Positions 19,073-28,622 of a stretch of DNA of 64,000 nt are shown in pieces. The position numbers were made by a program, and so were the translations under genes. The stretch covers positions 362,975-426,974 of the forward strand of contig NZ_QEKW01000004.1 of the NCBI RefSeq assembly GCF_003096675.1, written 5' to 3'. Each line of letters begins with the position of its first letter. Within the stretch, counting starts at the first letter, position 1. The notes beneath the pieces are model-generated. The model had not been told where the DNA came from. It ran no database searches and saw only the letters and a list, made by a program, of their open reading frames with translations. This DNA is from Actinomycetospora cinnamomea. Its GTDB lineage: Bacteria; Actinomycetota; Actinomycetes; Mycobacteriales; Pseudonocardiaceae.

Positions 19073-20320
19073 ATGAGCGCTCGTGACTGGGTCGAGAAGG
19101 ACTACTACCGCGAGCTGGGCGTGGCCAAGGACGCCTCCGACGCCGACATCAAGAAGGCGTACCGGAAGATCGCCCGTGAGAACCACCCGGACGCCAAGCC
19201 GGGTGACGCCAAGGCCGAGGCCCGGTTCAAGGCCGCGGGCGAGGCGTACGGCGTGCTGTCCGACCCGGAGAAGCGCCAGCAGTACGACGAGGCCCGCTCG
19301 CTGTTCGCGGGCGGGCGCTTCGGAGGGTTCGGCGGCGGGCGCGGCGCGGGTGCGGGTGCGGGCGGCACCGGCTTCCAGGGCGGCTTCGACGTCGGCGACC
19401 TGTTCGGTGGGGGCCGCGGTGCCGGTGCCCCGGGTGCCGGGGGGCTCGGCGACCTGCTCGGCGGGCTCTTCGGCGGCGGTGCCGGCACCACGGCCGGCCC
19501 GACGCCGGGCATGGGCACGCGGCCGCGCGAGCAGCGCGGCGCCGACGTCGAGACCGACGTGCGCATCGACTTCGCCGAGGCCGTCGGCGGCACCACCCTG
19601 CCGCTGCGGCTGGCGTCGCCGACGCGGTGCGGCACGTGCGGCGGCAACGGCGCCCGGCCCGGCACCAGCCCGCGCACGTGCTTGACCTGCGGCGGTGCCG
19701 GAGTGGTGTCCCGCAGTCAGGGGGCGTTCGCGTTCAGCGAGCCGTGCCGCGACTGCTCGGGCACCGGCTCGATCGTCGACGACCCGTGCCCCGAGTGCGG
19801 CGGCGACGGCGTCAGCACCCGGACCCGCACCCTCACCGTGCGCATCCCGCCTGGGGTCGACGACGGTCAGCGCATCCGGCTCGCCGGGCAGGGGCAACCG
19901 GGCCAGCGCGGCGGGCCCCCGGGCGATCTGTTCGTCGTCGTGCACGTCAACGCCGACGACCTGTTCGGCCGCTCCGAGCGCAACCCCGACGACCTCACGC
20001 TGACCGTGCCGGTCACGTTCCCCGAGCTGGTCGACGGCACGACGATCACCGTGCCGACGATGGACGGCAAGGTCTCGCTCAAGGTGCCCGCGGGCAGCCA
20101 GAGCGGCCGCACCTTGCGCGTCCGCGGGCGCGGGGTGCGCCGGAAGGACGGGCGCACCGGTGACCTGCTGGTCACCGTCGAGCTCGCGGTGCCGAGCCGG
20201 CTGGACAAGGCCGCGCGCGAGGCCCTCGACGCCTACGCGAAGGCCACCGCCGACCACGACCCGCGCGCCGAGCTCACCCGGCGTGCCGAGGCCGCCGCAC
20301 GGAGGGAGACGGCGTCGTGA
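19073..20320 (+). CDS. dnaJ: Chaperone DnaJ (Hsp40, DnaJ1 type)
   Basis: The 415-residue protein starts at ATG 19073 behind GGAAGGAG. The J domain opens with WVEKDYYRELGVAKDAS and carries the HPD motif in ENHPDAKPG. A Gly/Phe-rich linker follows (about 85-145). The zinc-binding region has four CxxCxGxG repeats: CGTCGGNG, CLTCGGAG, CRDCSGTG and CPECGGDG. The C-terminal substrate-binding domains are complete. It stimulates DnaK ATPase activity and delivers substrates. Its stop overlaps the hspR start by four bases (GTGA). Confidence 0.96.
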   Translation: MSARDWVEKDYYRELGVAKDASDADIKKAYRKIARENHPDAKPGDAKAEARFKAAGEAYGVLSDPEKRQQYDEARSLFAGGRFGGFGGGRGAGAGAGGTGFQGGFDVGDLFGGGRGAGAPGAGGLGDLLGGLFGGGAGTTAGPTPGMGTRPREQRGADVETDVRIDFAEAVGGTTLPLRLASPTRCGTCGGNGARPGTSPRTCLTCGGAGVVSRSQGAFAFSEPCRDCSGTGSIVDDPCPECGGDGVSTRTRTLTVRIPPGVDDGQRIRLAGQGQPGQRGGPPGDLFVVVHVNADDLFGRSERNPDDLTLTVPVTFPELVDGTTITVPTMDGKVSLKVPAGSQSGRTLRVRGRGVRRKDGRTGDLLVTVELAVPSRLDKAAREALDAYAKATADHDPRAELTRRAEAAARRETAS

Positions 20321-20802
20321 GCCGCGGAGGGGACGGCGAGCGCGGGCCCTGGCCCGCGCCGCTGGGCTCCGTGCCGGCGCTGCCCTCCTGGGCCGACGAG
20401 GACACCCCGGTCTTCGTCATCTCGGTCGCCGCGCAGATCGCGGGCATGCACGCCCAGACGCTGCGCTCCTACGACCGCATCGGGCTGGTCAGCCCTGGCC
20501 GCGCCAGCGGTGGGGGCCGGCGCTACTCGGTGCGCGACATCGCGCTGCTCCGCGAGGTGCAGCGCCTGTCCCAGGAGGACGGCGTCAACCTCGCGGGCAT
20601 CAAGCGGATCATCGAGCTCGAGCGCGAGGTCGGCGTCCTGAGCGACCGGCTCGCCGAGGTCACCGAGGAGCTCGCCCGCTGGCGCGCCGCGGCCGAGCAG
20701 GCCGGGGCCCAGCGCAGCGACCGGCGCAACGATCGCCTCCCGGCGCGGCGTACCCAGTCGGTGGTCGTCTGGCAGCCGGGCCCCCGTAGCCGCGGCGACT
20801 AG
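20317..20802 (+). CDS. hspR: HspR heat-shock repressor (MerR family)
   Basis: The 161-residue product starts at GTG 20317, coupled to dnaJ. After a 38-residue extension comes the MerR helix-turn-helix with VISVAAQIAGMHAQTLRSYD and RIGLVSPGR, diagnostic of HspR. A coiled coil (about 105-135) and a basic tail follow. HspR binds HAIR boxes with DnaK as co-repressor, giving feedback control of this operon. HAIR boxes at 16164, 16217 and 22438 suggest that dnaK and clpB are its local targets. Its stop codon overlaps the stop of the convergent flavohemoglobin gene (CTAG). Confidence 0.93.
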   Translation: MSRGGDGERGPWPAPLGSVPALPSWADEDTPVFVISVAAQIAGMHAQTLRSYDRIGLVSPGRASGGGRRYSVRDIALLREVQRLSQEDGVNLAGIKRIIELEREVGVLSDRLAEVTEELARWRAAAEQAGAQRSDRRNDRLPARRTQSVVVWQPGPRSRGD

Positions 20803-22184
20803 TCGGCGAAGGGGTCGTAGGAGATGTGGTCGAGCGGGACGCCGTCGACGAGCAGCGCCGAGGCGGTCGCCCGGATCATCGTCGGCGAGCCGGAGAGCAG
20901 GACGTCGTGACCCGACCAGTCGCCCCCGCGCAGCACCGCCTCGGGCAGCGTGCCGGGCAGCGTGCGCTCGTCGAGGGGGTCGTCCTCGCACACCGCGGCG
21001 ACCGCGAGCCAGGAGTGCTCCTCGGCGAGCGCGCGGAGCCGGTCGAGCACGGTGAGGTCCTCGGGCACCCGCCCGCCCAGGAACACCGTGCACGGGCGGG
21101 GGTCGGGCCGGCGTGCCATGTCCTCGCACAGCGCGAGCACGGGCGCACCGCCGGTGCCGCCCGCGACCATGAGCACCTCGCGGCTGCTGCCCGGGTCGAG
21201 CCCGAGGCGCCCGGACGCCGGGCCGAGCCGCCAGCGGTCGCCGGTCGCCGCGTGCGCGACGAGCGCACGGCTCACCCAGCCGCCCTCGACGGCGCGGACG
21301 TGGAACTCGAGCAGGCCGTCGGGACGCGGTGCGGTCGCGGGACTGAGCGCCCGCCACATCCGCGGTCGCTGCGGCACCTCGACGGTGAGGTACTGGCCGG
21401 CGCGGTGCGGGACGGGGACGTCCGGGCGGACGTGCACGACGGCGAGGTCCCAGCTCAGCCGGCGGTGACCCACGACCGTGCCGGCGGTGACGGCCGGCGT
21501 CGCGGCCGCGCGCACCGCCTGCTCCATCGGCCCCGCGGCCAGCGAGAACGCGCGCACCCAGGCGTGCTCGGTGGCCTCGTCCCACGCCTGACCGCCGTAC
21601 CGGCGCATCGCCCCGACGAGGGCCACCCCGAGCGGTTCGTACTGCCCGGCGTGCAGGCCCAGCGCCCGGTGCTCGCGGACCAGCGGCTCGACGAGCCGGC
21701 GCAGCTCGTCCGGGCGGTCGACCGTGCTCATGGGCAGCACCAGCGAGCGCACGAGGCGCCGGGCGGGCTCGGTGACCCGCGTCGGGAAGAGCGCCCGTGT
21801 CTCCGGGGCGAGGCTGAACAGCAGCGCGGCGAACCAGTCGGCGAGCTCGTCGACGTGCGCCTCGACCTCGTCCCACGTCTCGCGCACCCGGCGAGCGGCG
21901 TGCGCCTCCGGGGTCTCCCGGGTGGGCGCCGGCTCGGGTGCGAGGGACGCCCCGGCGGCGTGGGAGGCACTCGGGGCGTCCCTCGCTGCGTCGGCGTCGG
22001 GTGCCGCGTCGGTTGGTGCGGTTTCGGGGGCGGCGTGGCGGCCGGGGCGCACGAACGGCGTCGTCGCGGGCGCCGGCACGGCGCGCACGGGTGTGAGGCG
22101 ACGGGCGGCGGGACGGGGCGCGGGCCGACCGGGGTCCCGGCCCGGCACGACCGGACCGCCTCCCGACAGCGGCTCCGCGGACAT
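20799..22184 (-). CDS. Type II flavohemoglobin-like protein (globin plus FAD/NAD reductase)
   Basis: The 461-residue protein starts at ATG 22184. A 90-residue Pro/Ala-rich N-terminal extension precedes a globin domain (about 96-235) with probable proximal His172 in VREHRALGLHAGQY. A ferredoxin-reductase-like FAD domain (RAGQYLTVEVPQRPRMWRALS) and an NAD domain (LMVAGGTGGAPVLALCEDMA, ending HISYDPFAD) follow. The same family lies beside clpB in mycobacteria (Rv0385, a type II flavohemoglobin reported to oxidise D-lactate rather than act as NO dioxygenase); that activity is only inferred here. The N-terminal extension contains a type B palindrome (21940-21986). It is divergent from clpB and convergent with hspR. 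Confidence 0.8.
   Translation of the reverse strand: MSAEPLSGGGPVVPGRDPGRPAPRPAARRLTPVRAVPAPATTPFVRPGRHAAPETAPTDAAPDADAARDAPSASHAAGASLAPEPAPTRETPEAHAARRVRETWDEVEAHVDELADWFAALLFSLAPETRALFPTRVTEPARRLVRSLVLPMSTVDRPDELRRLVEPLVREHRALGLHAGQYEPLGVALVGAMRRYGGQAWDEATEHAWVRAFSLAAGPMEQAVRAAATPAVTAGTVVGHRRLSWDLAVVHVRPDVPVPHRAGQYLTVEVPQRPRMWRALSPATAPRPDGLLEFHVRAVEGGWVSRALVAHAATGDRWRLGPASGRLGLDPGSSREVLMVAGGTGGAPVLALCEDMARRPDPRPCTVFLGGRVPEDLTVLDRLRALAEEHSWLAVAAVCEDDPLDERTLPGTLPEAVLRGGDWSGHDVLLSGSPTMIRATASALLVDGVPLDHISYDPFAD
21940..21986. repeat. Type B dispersed palindrome inside the flavohemoglobin gene
   Basis: Perfect 14-bp arms GCGAGGGACGCCCC / GGGGCGTCCCTCGC enclose a 19-base loop. It lies within codons about 66-82 of the N-terminal extension and is read in frame as part of SASHAAGASLAPE. 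A matching copy outside any gene is at 52200. Confidence 0.85.
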
Positions 22185-22504
22185 TCTCGGCGTTCCTCCC
22201 GGCCCCCCGGCGCGGGTCCGTGGTACCCGCGCGACGAGGTCACTATGACAGCCCGTTCGTGGTCGTCACGCAGGGTCCCCACCATGGGCTCGTCGCCCGG
22301 GCCTCCCGGCGCGCCGGACGGTGCCCCCAGCCACGCTGAGCAGCGACGACGAACCGGATCGGGACCGCTCGTCGTCGTTGCTGTGGGTGACCGGTGGCGG
22401 GTGGTCGGACGGCGGGAAGAAAGCGGCCACCCCCAAGGTTGAGCCAGATAGACTCAAGTTGAAGGGCGGCTTGGTGGGCCGCCCGCGCGCCACCAGGAGG
22501 ACCG
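22185..22504. other. 320-base divergent promoter region of flavohemoglobin and clpB
   Basis: No gene is seen here. The region contains a HAIR box near its right end, the clpB ribosome site (CACCAGGAGG) and a bulged inverted repeat around 22337-22382 (GCAGCGACGACGA and TCGTCGTCGTTGCTG). The left part would hold the flavohemoglobin promoter, for which no clear hexamers are visible. Confidence 0.6.
22438..22458. promoter_or_regulatory. HAIR box (HspR operator) upstream of clpB
   Basis: GTTGAGC-N7-ACTCAAG matches 12 of 14 positions of the HspR consensus, with an exact right half. It is 46 bases before the clpB start and overlaps TAGACT (22449-22454), a possible -10 element. Confidence 0.85.
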
Positions 22505-25114
22505 ATGGATTTCACCCCCACCACCCGCACCCAGCAGGCGGTGTCGGCCGCCGTCCGCGCGGCCACCGTCGACGGTCACCCCCAGGTCTCGCCGGCCCAC
22601 CTCGCGACCGCGCTGCTCGACCAGACCGACGGGCTCACCGAGCCGCTGCTGCGCGCGGTCGGGGCGGACCCCTCGGCCGTCCGGTCGGACGTGGAGAAGG
22701 TCCTCGCGGGCCTGCCGAGCGCCAGTGGCTCCAGCGTCGCGGCGCCGCAGTTCGACCGCGAGACCGCGCGCGTGCTCCAGCACGCCCAGCAGCTCGCCGC
22801 CGACATGGGCGACGAGTACGTCTCCACCGAGCACCTCCTGGTCGGGCTGGCCGCCGCCGGTGGGCGCACCGCCGACGTGCTCACGCGCCACGGCGCGACG
22901 CCCGAGGCGCTGAAGGAGGCGTTCACCAAGGTCCGCGGCTCGGGGCGGGTCACGTCCGCCGACCCGGAGAGCACGTTCCAGGCCCTCGAGAAGTACGGCC
23001 AGGACCTCACCGAGCGGGCCCGCTCCGGCGCGCTCGACCCGGTCGTCGGCCGCGACGCCGAGATCCGTCGCGTCGTGCAGGTGCTCTCGCGGCGCACCAA
23101 GAACAACCCCGTGCTCATCGGTGAGCCCGGCGTCGGCAAGACCGCGATCGTCGAGGGGCTGGCCCAGCGCATCGTCGCCGGCGACGTCCCCGAGTCGCTG
23201 CGCGGCAAGCGCGTCGTCGCCCTGGACCTGGGGTCGATGGTCGCCGGCGCGAAGTACCGCGGCGAGTTCGAGGAGCGGCTCAAGGCCGTCCTGCAGGAGA
23301 TCACCGACTCCGCGGGCCAGATCATCACGTTCATCGACGAGCTGCACACCATCGTCGGCGCCGGCGCCACCGGCGAGTCGGCGATGGACGCCGGCAACAT
23401 GATCAAGCCGATGCTCGCCCGCGGCGAGCTGCGCATGGTCGGTGCCACGACGCTGGACGAGTACCGCCAGCACATCGAGCACGACCCCGCGCTGGAGCGG
23501 CGCTTCCAGCAGGTCCTCGTGGGCGAGCCGTCGGTGGAGGACACCATCGGCATCCTGCGCGGGCTCAAGGAGCGCTACGAGGTGCACCACGGCGTGCGCA
23601 TCACCGACGCCGCGCTGGTCGCCGCCGCGACGCTGTCGGACCGCTACATCACCGCGCGCTTCCTGCCCGACAAGGCCATCGACCTCGTGGACGAGGCGAG
23701 CTCGCGGCTGCGCATGGAGATCGACTCGCGGCCGGTGGAGATCGACGAGGTCGAGCGCGCGGTGCGCCGCCTCGAGATCGAGGAGATGGCGCTGGCCAAG
23801 GAGTCCGACGAGGCCTCGCGCGAGCGCCTGACCGCGCTGCGTGCGGAGCTGGCCGAGCGCCGCGAGGAGCTCGCCGCGCTCACCGCGCGCTGGCAGGGCG
23901 AGAAGGAGTCGATCGACTCGTCGCGGGCGCTCAAGGAGCAGCTCGAGACGCTGCGCGGCGAGTCCGAGCGCGCCGAGCGCGACGGCGACCTCGGCCGCGC
24001 CGCGGAGCTGCGCTACGGGCGCATCCCCGCGCTGGAGAAGGAGCTCGCCGCCGCCGAGGCGGCCACCGCCGAGCACGGCGCGGTCATGCTCAAGGAGGAG
24101 GTCGGCCCCGACGACGTCGCCGACGTCGTCTCGGCCTGGACCGGCATCCCCGCCGGGCGCCTGCTCGAGGGCGAGACCGCGAAGCTGCTGCGGATGGAGG
24201 ACGAGCTCGGCCGCCGCGTGGTCGGGCAGGCCGAGGCGGTCCGCGCCGTGTCCGACGCCGTGCGCCGGGCCCGCGCGGGCATCGCCGAGGAGGACCGGCC
24301 CACCGGGTCGTTCCTGTTCCTCGGGCCCACGGGCGTCGGCAAGACCGAGCTGGCCAAGGCGCTCGCCGCGTTCCTGTTCGACGACGAGCGGGCGATGATC
24401 CGCATCGACATGAGCGAGTACGGCGAGAAGCACTCGGTCGCGCGCCTCGTCGGTGCCCCGCCCGGCTACGTCGGGTACGACCAGGGCGGCCAGCTCACCG
24501 AGGCCGTGCGGCGCCGCCCGTACGCGGTGGTGCTGCTCGACGAGGTCGAGAAGGCGCACCCGGACGTCTTCGACGTGCTGCTGCAGGTGCTCGACGACGG
24601 GCGCCTCACCGACGGCCAGGGCCGGACCGTGGACTTCCGCAACACGATCCTCGTGCTGACCTCGAACCTCGGCTCCGCAGCGCTCATGGACAGCTCGCTG
24701 GACGACGCGGGGCGGCGCGAGAAGGTCATGGAGGTCGTGCGGCGTTCGTTCAAGCCGGAGTTCCTCAACCGGCTCGACGACGTCGTGGTCTTCCACGCCC
24801 TGTCGACCGAGGAGCTGACCTCGATCGTCGACATCCAGCTCGAGCGCCTGGGTGCCCGCCTGGCGTCACGGCGGCTCACGCTGGCCGTCAGCGACGCGGC
24901 CCGCGAGTGGCTCGCGCTCCAGGGCTTCGACCCGGTCTTCGGCGCCCGGCCCCTGCGCCGGCTCGTGCAGTCGGCCATCGGCGACCAGCTCGCCCGGGCC
25001 CTGCTCGCCGGCGAGGTGCGCGAGGGCGACACGGTGGCCGTCGACCTCGACGAGTCCGCCGACGGGGGCACCGGCGCCCTCGTGGTCTCGCGCGCGGCCC
25101 AGCCGGTCGCCTGA
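22505..25114 (+). CDS. clpB: ClpB disaggregase (Hsp100)
   Basis: The 869-residue AAA+ disaggregase starts at ATG 22505 behind AGGAGG. It works with DnaK/DnaJ/GrpE to rescue aggregated proteins. It has an N-terminal Clp_N double repeat (1-145), NBD1 with Walker [14 protein letters not shown] and Walker B IIFIDE-type ITFIDELHT, and a coiled-coil M-domain (about 400-520) specific to ClpB rather than ClpC. NBD2 carries Walker [15 protein letters not shown] and [11 protein letters not shown], and ends in a D2 small domain with [10 protein letters not shown]. The HAIR box upstream links it to HspR. It is divergent from the flavohemoglobin gene, as in mycobacteria. Confidence 0.97.
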   Translation: MDFTPTTRTQQAVSAAVRAATVDGHPQVSPAHLATALLDQTDGLTEPLLRAVGADPSAVRSDVEKVLAGLPSASGSSVAAPQFDRETARVLQHAQQLAADMGDEYVSTEHLLVGLAAAGGRTADVLTRHGATPEALKEAFTKVRGSGRVTSADPESTFQALEKYGQDLTERARSGALDPVVGRDAEIRRVVQVLSRRTKNNPVLIGEPGVGKTAIVEGLAQRIVAGDVPESLRGKRVVALDLGSMVAGAKYRGEFEERLKAVLQEITDSAGQIITFIDELHTIVGAGATGESAMDAGNMIKPMLARGELRMVGATTLDEYRQHIEHDPALERRFQQVLVGEPSVEDTIGILRGLKERYEVHHGVRITDAALVAAATLSDRYITARFLPDKAIDLVDEASSRLRMEIDSRPVEIDEVERAVRRLEIEEMALAKESDEASRERLTALRAELAERREELAALTARWQGEKESIDSSRALKEQLETLRGESERAERDGDLGRAAELRYGRIPALEKELAAAEAATAEHGAVMLKEEVGPDDVADVVSAWTGIPAGRLLEGETAKLLRMEDELGRRVVGQAEAVRAVSDAVRRARAGIAEEDRPTGSFLFLGPTGVGKTELAKALAAFLFDDERAMIRIDMSEYGEKHSVARLVGAPPGYVGYDQGGQLTEAVRRRPYAVVLLDEVEKAHPDVFDVLLQVLDDGRLTDGQGRTVDFRNTILVLTSNLGSAALMDSSLDDAGRREKVMEVVRRSFKPEFLNRLDDVVVFHALSTEELTSIVDIQLERLGARLASRRLTLAVSDAAREWLALQGFDPVFGARPLRRLVQSAIGDQLARALLAGEVREGDTVAVDLDESADGGTGALVVSRAAQPVA

Positions 25115-25161
25115 GCCGACCCGGGCACGCCGCGCCGGCGTGACGTGCGGTACCCCGAGGG

Positions 25162-25208
25162 ACGAGCGGCGCTCTCGCTGCTCCCGGAGCAGCGAGAGCG
25201 CCGTGCGT
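25162..25208. repeat. Type A dispersed palindrome, copy 2
   Basis: A perfect 16-bp core (CGGCGCTCTCGCTGCT, loop CCCGG, complementary arm, 25167-25203) is extended by imperfect pairs to 25162-25208. It lies 48 bases after the clpB stop, a position suiting an RNA 3' hairpin. The arm sequence is shared with copies at 4582 and 30076. Confidence 0.85.
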
Positions 25209-25367
25209 TCGTGTCGGGGTGGCACGTGGGCGGTCCTCGCCCTCCTGGCCCAGCCGTCGCGGGCGAGGCGTCACGATCCCGTGACGAACTCGGACAGACC
25301 AGGCGCACTGCTGGTCTCACCCCGACGTCGTCGCCACCCTGGGTGACCGCCCGGTGAGAGGTCGCCC

Positions 25368-28300
25368 ATGCTGCACGTCGCGCTGCTCGGTCAGCAGGTG
25401 ATCGCCGACGAGGAGGGCGGTCACCGGCCGTGCTCGTCACGGGGGCTCGCGCTCGCCGCCTACCTCGTCGCGCACGCCGGGGCGGTCGTCCCGCGCCGGC
25501 GTCTGGCGGCCCTCTTCTGGCCGGATTCCACCGACGCCCAGGCGCTCACGAACCTGCGCCGGGAACTGCACCACCTGCGCCACGCCGTCGGGCAGGCCCC
25601 GGTGCTGGGCGCCGAGACGGCCGGGCTCGCGTGGCGGGACGTGGCCGAGGTGACCGTCGACCTGCGCGTCTTCGACCGCGCGGCCCGGGACGCCGTCGAC
25701 GCCGCGGCGCGGGAGGACACCGCGGCCGTCGTCAGTCACGGCGGGGCCGCCCTGGCGCAGTACCGCGGCGCGTTCCTGCCCGAGGTCGACGACGAGTGGG
25801 CGGTCCGGGTGCGCGAGGACCGCGAGACCTGCTGCGCCCGGGTGTGCTCGCTGCTCGCCGAGGCGCTCGCCCGCACCGGTGACCCGGGCGCGGCCGAGGA
25901 CGTGGCGCGCCGCCGCGTGCGGCTGCGGCCGCTGGAGGAGGCCGGGTACCGGGCGCTGATGCGGCTGCAGCTCGAGCAGGCCGACCACGCCGGTGCCGTG
26001 AGCGCCTACGAGCGCTGCGCGTCGGTGCTCGGTCGGGAGCTCGGGGTGACACCGGGCGCGGAGACGCGCCGGCTCCTCGACACCCCGTCCCTCCACGGCA
26101 CCGCGTCGGGTGCGGGCCCACCCGATGCGGCCGGCGGTGCCCCCGCCGCCCCCGGCCGCGCCCACGGGACGAGGAACGCGCTCGTGGGCCGCGAGGCCGA
26201 GCTCGCCGCCCTCGGCCGGGCGTGGCGCCGCGCCCTCGCCGGCGGACCCGGGCTCGTCCTCGTGCGCGGCGAGGCCGGCGTCGGCAAGACCCGGCTCGTG
26301 GGCGAGTTCGCCGCGGTCGTCCGGGACGGCGACGGGCTCGTGGCCGAGTCCGGCTGCTACGGCACCTCCGACCGGTTGGCGCTGGCCCCGGTCGCCGACT
26401 GGCTTCGCGTGCCCGCCCTGCGCGCGTCCATCGAGGGCCTCGACCCCGTCTGGCGCCTCGAGGTGGAGCGGCTGGTCCCCCGCGACGAGCGTCCGGACGA
26501 CCGGCTCCTCGACGGGTCGCGCGCGATGGTCGACGCGTGGCGGCGGCACCGTTTCGTCGAAGGACTCGCGCGGGCGTTCCTGCAGGTCGGACGCCCGCTG
26601 CTGCTGGTGCTGGAGAACCTGCACTGGGGCGACCAGGAGACCCTGGACTTCCTCAGTCACCTCCTCGGCCGGGCCGGCGACGCGCCGCTGCTGATCGTCG
26701 GGACGGCCCGGGACGGGCCGGGCGCCGTGGACGAGTGGTTCCCGCGGGTGCGTGCGACCGGCGCCGCGTCCGAGCTCCCCCTGGACCCGCTCAGCGTCGA
26801 GGGCACGGCCCGGCTGGCCACGGTCGTCACCGGACGGCCACCCGACGACGCCGCCGCGCTGCACGCCGTCACGGGCGGCCTGCCGCTGCACGTCGTGGAG
26901 GCCCTGAGCGCCGGCGCCGCCGACACCGCCGGACCCGCCCGGGGCGACCTCGCGGCGATGCTGCGTGCCCGCTTCGACGAGGTCGGGCCCACCGCCCGGG
27001 AGGTCGCCGCCCTCGCCGCCGCGGTCGGGCGGGAGTTCAGCCTCGCCCTGCTCGTCGAGGCGAGCGAGCTCGACGCCGACGCCGTGGTCCGCGCGCTCGA
27101 CGAGCTCTGGCGCCGTCGCATCGTGCGCGAGACCGGGCCCGGCTACGACTTCTCCCACGAGCTGCTGCGCGAGGCGGCCGACGCGCTGGCGAGCCCGCCC
27201 ACGCGGTGGTTGCTGCACCGCCGGCTGGCGGGCGCGCTGGAGGAGCTGCACGCCGACGGTCTCGACGCCGTCTCGGCACGGCTCGCGCGTCACCACGCCC
27301 TCGGCGGGCGGCCGGAGCGCGCCGTCGCCGCCTACCGCCGGGCCGCCGACGTGGCCGCGTCACGGTTCGCGCACGGCGAGGCGATCCGGCTGCTCCGGGA
27401 GGCGCTGGGCCTGGTCCGCGCGCTGCCCCCTGGGCAGCACCGCGACGAGGAGGAGCTCGCCGTCCGCAACGCCCTCGCCGCGCCGCTGAACGCCCGCCAC
27501 GGCTACGCGTCGGCGGCGGTGCGGGAGACGCTGGAGGCGTCCGTGGCGCTCGCCCACCGGATCGGACGCCGCGACGCCGAGCTGTCCGCGCTCGTGGGGC
27601 TCTGGACGGCGCGTTTCGTGGGCGGCGCCGTCATCGAGGCCGACGCCATCGCAGCGCGGGCACTGGCGATGGTCGACGCCGCCCCCGCGCTCGCCGTACC
27701 CGCCCACTTCGCGGCGGGCGGGTCGGCGCTCGGCCTCGGACGGCTCCGGGAGGGCCTGCGCCACTTCGCGGTCGTCGCCGAGGCGGGGGACACGGTGTCG
27801 CTGAGCGTCGGCAGCCGCCCGGACGTGCACGGCGCGGGGTGGTCGGCGCACGCCCACTGGCTGCTCGGCGACGACGACCGGGCGCGCGAGACCGCGGCCG
27901 GCGCCGTCGCGGCGGCGCGTCGCATCGAGCACCCCTACAGCCTGGCGATCGCCCTGGCGTACGAGGCGGTCACCCACCAGCTGCGCGACGACCGGGCGTC
28001 CGTCGAGGCGTCGGTGGCCGAGCTGACCGAGCTCTGCGAGCGGTACGGCTTCGCCTACTACCGGGAGTGGGCGCCGTTGCTCACGGGCTGGGCGCGCGGC
28101 GGCCGGGCGGGTGCGGAGAGCGCCCGGCGCGGCATCGACGGCCTCCGCGCCACCGGCGCGTTCTTCCGGATGCCCTACTGGCTCACGCTGGTCGCCGACA
28201 TCGCCCTGCGTCGGGGGCGGCCGGACGAGGCCCGCGCCGTGCTCGACGCGGCGATCGCCGACGCCCGGTCGCGGGGCGACGTGTGGTGGCTGCCGGAGGT

Positions 28301-28538
28301 GCTGCGCCGTCGCGCGGCGTTCGACGAGGACCCGGCGGCGCTCGAACGCCTGGCCGTCGCGGCCGACCTGGCCCGGGAGCACGGCAGCACCGCGCTGCTG
28401 CGCCGGTGCCGGGGCGACCTCGGGGCCCGGGGTGTCGCGCCGGACGGCCACGTCCCGGCCTCCGCCACCGGAGACGGGGAGCTGCCGGGCGCGCGACGCC
28501 ACGCGGAGCGTTCCCCCGCCGGACGCCGGGGCGGGTGA
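25368..28538 (+). CDS. Large AfsR/SARP-type regulator 1 (winged helix-BTAD-AAA-TPR)
   Basis: The 1056-residue protein starts at ATG 25368. The first 90 residues fit an OmpR-type winged helix (RGLALAAYLVAHAGAVVPRR, LAALFWPDSTDAQALTNLRR). A bacterial transcriptional activation domain reaches about residue 240. An AAA ATPase follows after NALVGREAELAAL, with Walker A GEAGVGKTRL near 303 and LLVLENLHWGDQETLDFL as Walker B. The C-terminal 500 residues are helical TPR-like repeats. Proteins of this plan activate neighbouring metabolic genes. Paired 8-bp direct repeats with 11-bp pitch lie just downstream of its stop, before the adjacent FAD oxidase, a likely target. No C-terminal LuxR helix-turn-helix is evident. 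Confidence 0.85.
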   Translation: MLHVALLGQQVIADEEGGHRPCSSRGLALAAYLVAHAGAVVPRRRLAALFWPDSTDAQALTNLRRELHHLRHAVGQAPVLGAETAGLAWRDVAEVTVDLRVFDRAARDAVDAAAREDTAAVVSHGGAALAQYRGAFLPEVDDEWAVRVREDRETCCARVCSLLAEALARTGDPGAAEDVARRRVRLRPLEEAGYRALMRLQLEQADHAGAVSAYERCASVLGRELGVTPGAETRRLLDTPSLHGTASGAGPPDAAGGAPAAPGRAHGTRNALVGREAELAALGRAWRRALAGGPGLVLVRGEAGVGKTRLVGEFAAVVRDGDGLVAESGCYGTSDRLALAPVADWLRVPALRASIEGLDPVWRLEVERLVPRDERPDDRLLDGSRAMVDAWRRHRFVEGLARAFLQVGRPLLLVLENLHWGDQETLDFLSHLLGRAGDAPLLIVGTARDGPGAVDEWFPRVRATGAASELPLDPLSVEGTARLATVVTGRPPDDAAALHAVTGGLPLHVVEALSAGAADTAGPARGDLAAMLRARFDEVGPTAREVAALAAAVGREFSLALLVEASELDADAVVRALDELWRRRIVRETGPGYDFSHELLREAADALASPPTRWLLHRRLAGALEELHADGLDAVSARLARHHALGGRPERAVAAYRRAADVAASRFAHGEAIRLLREALGLVRALPPGQHRDEEELAVRNALAAPLNARHGYASAAVRETLEASVALAHRIGRRDAELSALVGLWTARFVGGAVIEADAIAARALAMVDAAPALAVPAHFAAGGSALGLGRLREGLRHFAVVAEAGDTVSLSVGSRPDVHGAGWSAHAHWLLGDDDRARETAAGAVAAARRIEHPYSLAIALAYEAVTHQLRDDRASVEASVAELTELCERYGFAYYREWAPLLTGWARGGRAGAESARRGIDGLRATGAFFRMPYWLTLVADIALRRGRPDEARAVLDAAIADARSRGDVWWLPEVLRRRAAFDEDPAALERLAVAADLAREHGSTALLRRCRGDLGARGVAPDGHVPASATGDGELPGARRHAERSPAGRRGG

Positions 28539-28550
28539 CCGGCGGGACGG

Positions 28551-28569
28551 CGCGAACGCTGCGCGAACG
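28551..28569 (+). promoter_or_regulatory. Direct repeats with 11-bp pitch, possible SARP operator
   Basis: CGCGAACG occurs at 28551-28558 and again at 28562-28569, exactly 11 bases apart. It sits in the 84-base gap between the large regulator and the FAD oxidase start at 28623. SARP activators typically bind short direct repeats spaced by 11 bp next to the -10 region. Only two units are seen. Confidence 0.35.
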
Positions 28570-28622
28570 CGAGCCGTGGACCGTCGGCTCCTCCGATCGT
28601 CCACCCCGTCAGGGAGACCGCC

